NCBI GenBank assembly: GCA_964023275.1
Contig: OZ029925.1
Location: forward strand, 10,037,719-10,101,718
Source: Norana najaformis
Lineage: Eukaryota > Annelida > Clitellata > Crassiclitellata > Hormogastridae
Direction of reading: 5' to 3'
DNA length: 64,000 nt
Made by a program: the position numbers and the translations under genes. This document shows positions 59,666-64,000 of this stretch, in pieces. Within the stretch, counting starts at the first letter, position 1, and every line of letters begins with the position of its first letter. A model generated the notes under the pieces. That model was not told the DNA's origin. It worked only from the letters and a program-made list of their open reading frames with translations, and did not search any database.

Positions 59666-60081
59666 TGCGCCTTCTTGACGACCTTCACAGCTACGAGATA
59701 TCGATTCCGTCGGTCGTCGACAATGTCGGCGACTTCATCAGCTACGACGTCACGCATCGACGATTCCTGATGCGAAGGAGGCATCGGCGGAAACGGTCGG
59801 CCTCTCCCGTGGCAGTCTCCGACGACACGACGAACGACGACGACAAGGACGAAGACCCGTGGCTGTTCTACCAGGTCTCGGCCTTTGGGAGGGAGTTCCG
59901 GCTGAACGTTAGTCGCAATAGGGATCTACTGGCGCCATCTTACGTTGTCGAAGTCTGGAATGAGGACGGAAAGGTGGACAAGAGACATGGTGGTGGCTTA
60001 CGGACGGACTGCCTCTACACCGGACATATTGTCAACGAAGAATCGACATCCAGGGTGGCCCTTAGCAACTGCGACGGACTG
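59666..60081 (+). CDS. ADAMTS-type metalloprotease, propeptide exon (partial gene)
   Basis: ADAMTS enzymes are secreted zinc proteases of the extracellular matrix. This exon has acceptor gatag at 59661-59665 and donor CTG|GTAAGT, is 416 nt long, and leaves phase 0. It carries the propeptide: VRLLDDLHSYEISIP; then a basic proprotein-convertase-type cluster RRRHRRKRS; an acidic stretch; AFGREFRLNVSRNRDLLAPS; and finally TDCLYTGHIVNEE with VALSNCDGL, the Cys pair and SxCDGL mark of the ADAMTS propeptide. A mid-propeptide basic site followed by such a tail recalls the ADAMTS2/3/14 procollagen N-proteinase group, but the subtype is uncertain. N-V-S is a possible glycosylation site. The exon is much more GC-rich than its surroundings. 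The catalytic domain and all later exons lie to the right of the window. The likely 5' partner is 41366-41615. Confidence 0.8.
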
Positions 60082-60703
60082 GTAAGTTTGGCCTCTAACT
60101 CATTGGAATTCTGTTCGATTCTATTCTTATTCTATTCTATTTGAATGGCGTTGAATCGAGTTCAAGCTCTTTCGTACCAAGCCCATCCGGAAAAGTAGGT
60201 AAAAATGTTGCGCAGAAGGTCAAAAGTGGAAGACTTTTTCGAGTGGGAAGGCCTTGACCCTCTGACCCTTTTGCGTCGACCCTATGAGTCAAAAACCCGG
60301 TCTAACATGTCGAAATTGACGAGTTTAGAACTCATTACCCAAGTCTAATGCAGAAACTTCCAAGAAGACTATTAGCTTGAAACCCCGTCCTAGGCTTACA
60401 TTACGCATTCTTACAACATAGCAGCGAACTGGTTTCAAGACTTCTTTCTTCAATACTTGAAGTTGCATTCTTTTCGGCTTTTTTTAGCGCAACAGCAGTC
60501 ACATGATCTAACCGAACTGTTTTGTATTAAAGCGGTTCAATCAGTGCAGTTCCCCAACAGCTAAATTCTGAAAAAATTTTCCTATCTTCCAAAACCTTCC
60601 GTCAGTCTTCAGCTGTGTAATGAAACCATTTCTGTCTCAAACAATTAGTAATGATAGTCCTGAGTTGTTTCGATCCAAGCAGCTTCGAAACATTCCGACA
60701 GTA
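60082..60703. other. ADAMTS intron, 5' part
   Basis: Nothing recognised beyond the donor site. Confidence 0.4.
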
Positions 60704-60705
60704 AG

Positions 60706-60814
60706 CTTACTGCTTTTCCATAAGCAGCTTACTGCTTTTCCATAAGCAGCTTACTGCTTTTCCATAAGCAGCTTACTGCTTTTCCATAAGCAGCTTACTG
60801 CTTTTCCATAAGCA
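60706..60814. repeat. 22-bp tandem repeat with internal hairpin
   Basis: Five near-identical units of cttactgcttttccataagcag, 22 bases each. Within each unit, ctgctt and aagcag are complementary around ttccat. Confidence 0.92.
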
Positions 60815-61069
60815 TCAACAGTCTCCTCTTCGGCTTCTTCGCTTTGTAATCCTACCGATGTTAGATCATGATGTTTCAGGCTTCTCTAACTTCTTGTAAC
60901 CCCGAACCTTTTTCTAACTCACCCTGAACTTTATCCGTGTCTTGCTTCTGGCATGAATGCCTTACTCGGAGGTAGAATTTGAAAGTGGCCTGATCATTCC
61001 AGAGTGGCAGCTATCGTTTCTGTTGCTTTAGCGCCAGATACTGGAAGGGTTCGAACTCTAATGCGTAAA

Positions 61070-61345
61070 TAAAGCACGATAGTCTTGTGGTTGGCGTGCG
61101 GGACTGTCAGTCCAAAGATTTGGAGTTCAAATCCCCGCTATAAGAAAAGATGGTTCAAGATTCATGTTCTTCTTGCACCCCGTAACGAAATCAGCTATAA
61201 AATAAGTACGCGGACTGTACACTGCCAGTGGGAAGATCAGGCGGCTAGTTAAAGGGCTGGCCACCCGTCACTCTATGCCGAGGGTAAGAAAAATGAAGTC
61301 GCTAGCATTTAATACACGCGGCTGCCTCTCGGGCTAGCTTAAGGG
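61070..61345 (+). repeat. tRNA-derived SINE, family S1, copy 2
   Basis: The head has cgatagtcttgtggttggc (A box) and gagttcaaatccccgc (B box). The body shares cactgccagtgggaagatca, atgccgagggtaag and atgaagtcgctagcattta with 11722-11974. Confidence 0.75.
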
Positions 61346-61448
61346 ACTGCGAAATCTCTCTAATCCCTGACCACGGGTCTTGCTTCTAACCCCCCCTGGG
61401 GCTACGATTCAGACCTCGTTGTTTTCGACGCTCTTATGATACAACCCA

Positions 61449-61530
61449 TTTGATGATGATGATGATGATGAAGATGACGATGACGATATGGTGATGATGA
61501 TGGTGGTGATGATGATGATGAGGATGAGGA
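61449..61530. repeat. GAT trinucleotide run
   Basis: GAT/GAC triplets with interruptions. Confidence 0.9.
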
Positions 61531-61576
61531 TAAATTTATGATGAATTACTTCCTGATCTGCCCTGATCTGCCCTGA

Positions 61577-61699
<123 letters not shown>

Positions 61700-62046
61700 A
61701 CACATGCCACCAAAGTATATTAAATGGACTCCACGTAGGTCTATAAGAGGCGTCAGTGGGCATCAGTGGGTGTCAGTCCCCACCTAGTTGCAATGAATTA
61801 CCGAAGCAATGGCGGAGATTTTCAGGAGCAGTAATTGTCTTTGATGTCGCGCCGTCCCGCATGTATGAAGAGAAGACATCTGGAGGCAGTTGTCTCTTGA
61901 TTCAGACGATGGAAGGGAGGAGCAGCTGCTGCTGCAGCAAGAGCAGCGATGCCTAATTTAGCGCTGAATCTGTCACTAATGATGCAAAGACAACTCGCTC
62001 AAAAACAGCTGCTCCATTCAAATCAAATATATACAATAGGTGCATG

Positions 62047-62047
<1 letters not shown>

Positions 62048-62078
<31 letters not shown>

Positions 62079-62082
62079 GACT
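62048..62082. repeat. TA microsatellite
   Basis: About 16 TA units. Confidence 0.93.
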
Positions 62083-62362
62083 TCTATTTACTGCATATAT
62101 AATGTCTAAGCTTGGAACGTTGTTGGTTCTCATTACCGAGGCGTGACAGTTTTCTATTAAAATGACTCTTTTGGGAGATCGATCACTTCATTATCCGACC
62201 TTCTCTCTCGATGTCTCGCTCTTACTTTGTTTCTTTCTGTATATCTGTATGCCTGTCTCTCATTCTGTGTTCTTCCACCGTCTGTATACATCTTGACTAT
62301 AAGAGTTCCTCTCCTTGCCTCCTCTTCTGCAGCTCTGCATTATCTCTATTCAAAATCAAACG

Positions 62363-62660
<298 letters not shown>

Positions 62661-63021
62661 CACTGTGTAATACTGAGCCATCGTCTTTGTCTTCGCTCTC
62701 TCAGCATCCTCAGCAGCTTGAGTCCTCATCACTTGACAGAGCTCAATACAGAACTTTGAAGTATGGCACCCGACTCTAAGAGCGGCTCGTCGGCGGCGAT
62801 GGTGCCAGCCCCTGAAGAATACGCACTCTAAACCCGAAGACATCTTCATTCATGCGCATCGAGGTCTGTTATGGAACCATGCCTCTTCCATCTCCCATAG
62901 TACACTGGCCTGTATGATTTATGACACTCCCGCAGATTCACTCTAAGTAATGGGGTTCAAATCACAACCACTTATTGCATTGAGAACATACTTACTGTTA
63001 TGGTTGAAGCGCGCGCACCTA
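62661..63021. other. Non-coding intron sequence
   Basis: Nothing recognised. Confidence 0.4.
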
Positions 63022-63180
63022 TCGCAATCGTAAACTCGAGATTTCTGCAGTGTTGAACGAAAGCTAAGTCGCGGGAACCAGCTTATTCATGGGCGCTCGG
63101 TCAAAACAAAATCGACAGGCAAGATGGGTTCGGTTCCAGGTCAAGCAAGATCAGGCAGACAGGCAGGCAGGCAGGCAGTG
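63022..63180 (-). mobile_element. GATTAC-tailed LINE 3' fragment (family A), copy 5
   Basis: atcgcaatcgtaaactcgag, then cgaaagctaagtcgcgggaa and accagcttattcatgggcgc match 39452-39600. Confidence 0.8.
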
Positions 63181-63630
63181 GTGGTGTTTGGAACTGGAGC
63201 GGAAACGATTAGCGTCCTCCTCCTCCTTTATCCAGACTTTGGACTGGCGCCACCGAAGTACGGCAGTGACAGGGTTCCTTTAAGTTCTGGAACTGATGTA
63301 GGCCAACGAGTAGTTGTGTCCTATCGGTTAGATTTGACTTTGTTGCGTAATCAATGAATCACAGCTGCCTCTAGGCCAGCACGAGCGATTGTGTAACGCA
63401 GGAAAACCCTCGATGTTTGAACTGGTTAACTGCTTCTCATTAATGTAGCAGTTTCTCGTTTCCTGTTTATTCGATAGTTTATTGCTCGAGGCAGTCACGG
63501 AAAAAAGGAGAAAAACTGAGTCATATTTATGGAGGTGGTGATATCGCTTCTATAGACTAATAAGAACACTTGTGAAATTCGAGTTTCAGTTGAGCGCCCC
63601 GCGTATTCATTAACGATACATACGAAGCAT
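63181..63630. other. Non-coding intron sequence
   Basis: Nothing recognised. Frames at 63089-63357 lie over the LINE remnant. Confidence 0.4.
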
Positions 63631-63633
63631 ACA

Positions 63634-63675
63634 CACATACATACATACATACATACATACATACATACATACACA
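63634..63675. repeat. CATA microsatellite
   Basis: About nine CATA units. Confidence 0.93.
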
Positions 63676-63874
63676 TGACATGCTATATAGAAGTTTTAAA
63701 AAGAATCTTAAAACTTACATGTTTAATAGGTCTGCCTAGATTTCTGTGCATTCATATTGACCTATAAACCATGATATTACTCGATATAACCTGATATTAC
63801 TCGATAGAACTTTTTAGGGTCTTTGCATGCGCCTTTGAGGCTGTTTTTAAATGCTCGCGTTATAAATGTTTATT

Positions 63875-63880
63875 TAATAA

Positions 63881-63936
<56 letters not shown>

Positions 63937-64000
63937 CCAATAATAATATAAATATAAAATAATAATAATAATAATGATAATAACATTAATAATGATGATG
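63875..64000. repeat. AAT microsatellite to window edge
   Basis: AAT/ATA units, degenerating towards 64000. cgcgttataaatgtttattt just before it (63859-63878) suggests it is the tail of a + strand retroposon. Confidence 0.9.

Noticed and set aside
61075..61140. Possible tRNA gene
   Set aside because: Same reason: it is the head of SINE family S1, shared with 11722-11974.

Overview
This is a stretch of animal nuclear DNA. All host genes have GT-AG introns, and the proteins are metazoan (claspin, DHRS7B, SLC25A17, an SLC15 transporter, an ADAMTS protease). The repeats are CR1/L2-type LINEs, tRNA-derived SINEs and very long microsatellites. Introns in the gene-dense part are mostly 0.1-1.6 kb. 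I read it as an invertebrate, probably aquatic, genome, but the sequence alone does not let me name the phylum.

Layout. (1) 1-7.5 kb, + strand: the 3' part of a claspin gene, 13 exons ending at 7522. (2) 9.2-14.9 kb, - strand: a complete 10-exon SLC15/POT transporter (570 aa), tail-to-tail with claspin. (3) 16.7-20.0 kb, + strand: a complete 6-exon DHRS7B gene (315 aa), head-to-head with the transporter. (4) 21.4-27.4 kb, - strand: a complete 10-exon SLC25A17 peroxisomal carrier (330 aa), tail-to-tail with DHRS7B. (5) 27.4-41.3 kb: no host gene recognised; LINE and SINE debris, minisatellites and microsatellites, and one promoter-like stretch near 35.4 kb. (6) 41.4-60.1 kb: the start of a secreted ADAMTS-type protease. 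A signal-peptide exon (41366-41615) is phase-compatible with a propeptide exon (59666-60081) across a proposed 18-kb intron filled with repeats. That intron holds a 2.8-kb LINE with one uninterrupted endonuclease-reverse transcriptase frame. (7) 60.1-64 kb: continuing intron, rich in repeats.

How the genes relate. Claspin is the S-phase checkpoint adaptor that presents phosphorylated motifs to Chk1; two such motifs lie in consecutive exons here. DHRS7B and SLC25A17 both belong to peroxisomal lipid metabolism (ether-lipid reduction; CoA/FAD/NAD transport) and are adjacent and convergent. The SLC15 protein has the POT fold but lacks the first glutamate of the proton-coupling ExxER motif. Many open frames elsewhere are microsatellite or antisense artefacts and are not annotated. 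Exon boundaries were set by hand from splice sites and reading-frame continuity.
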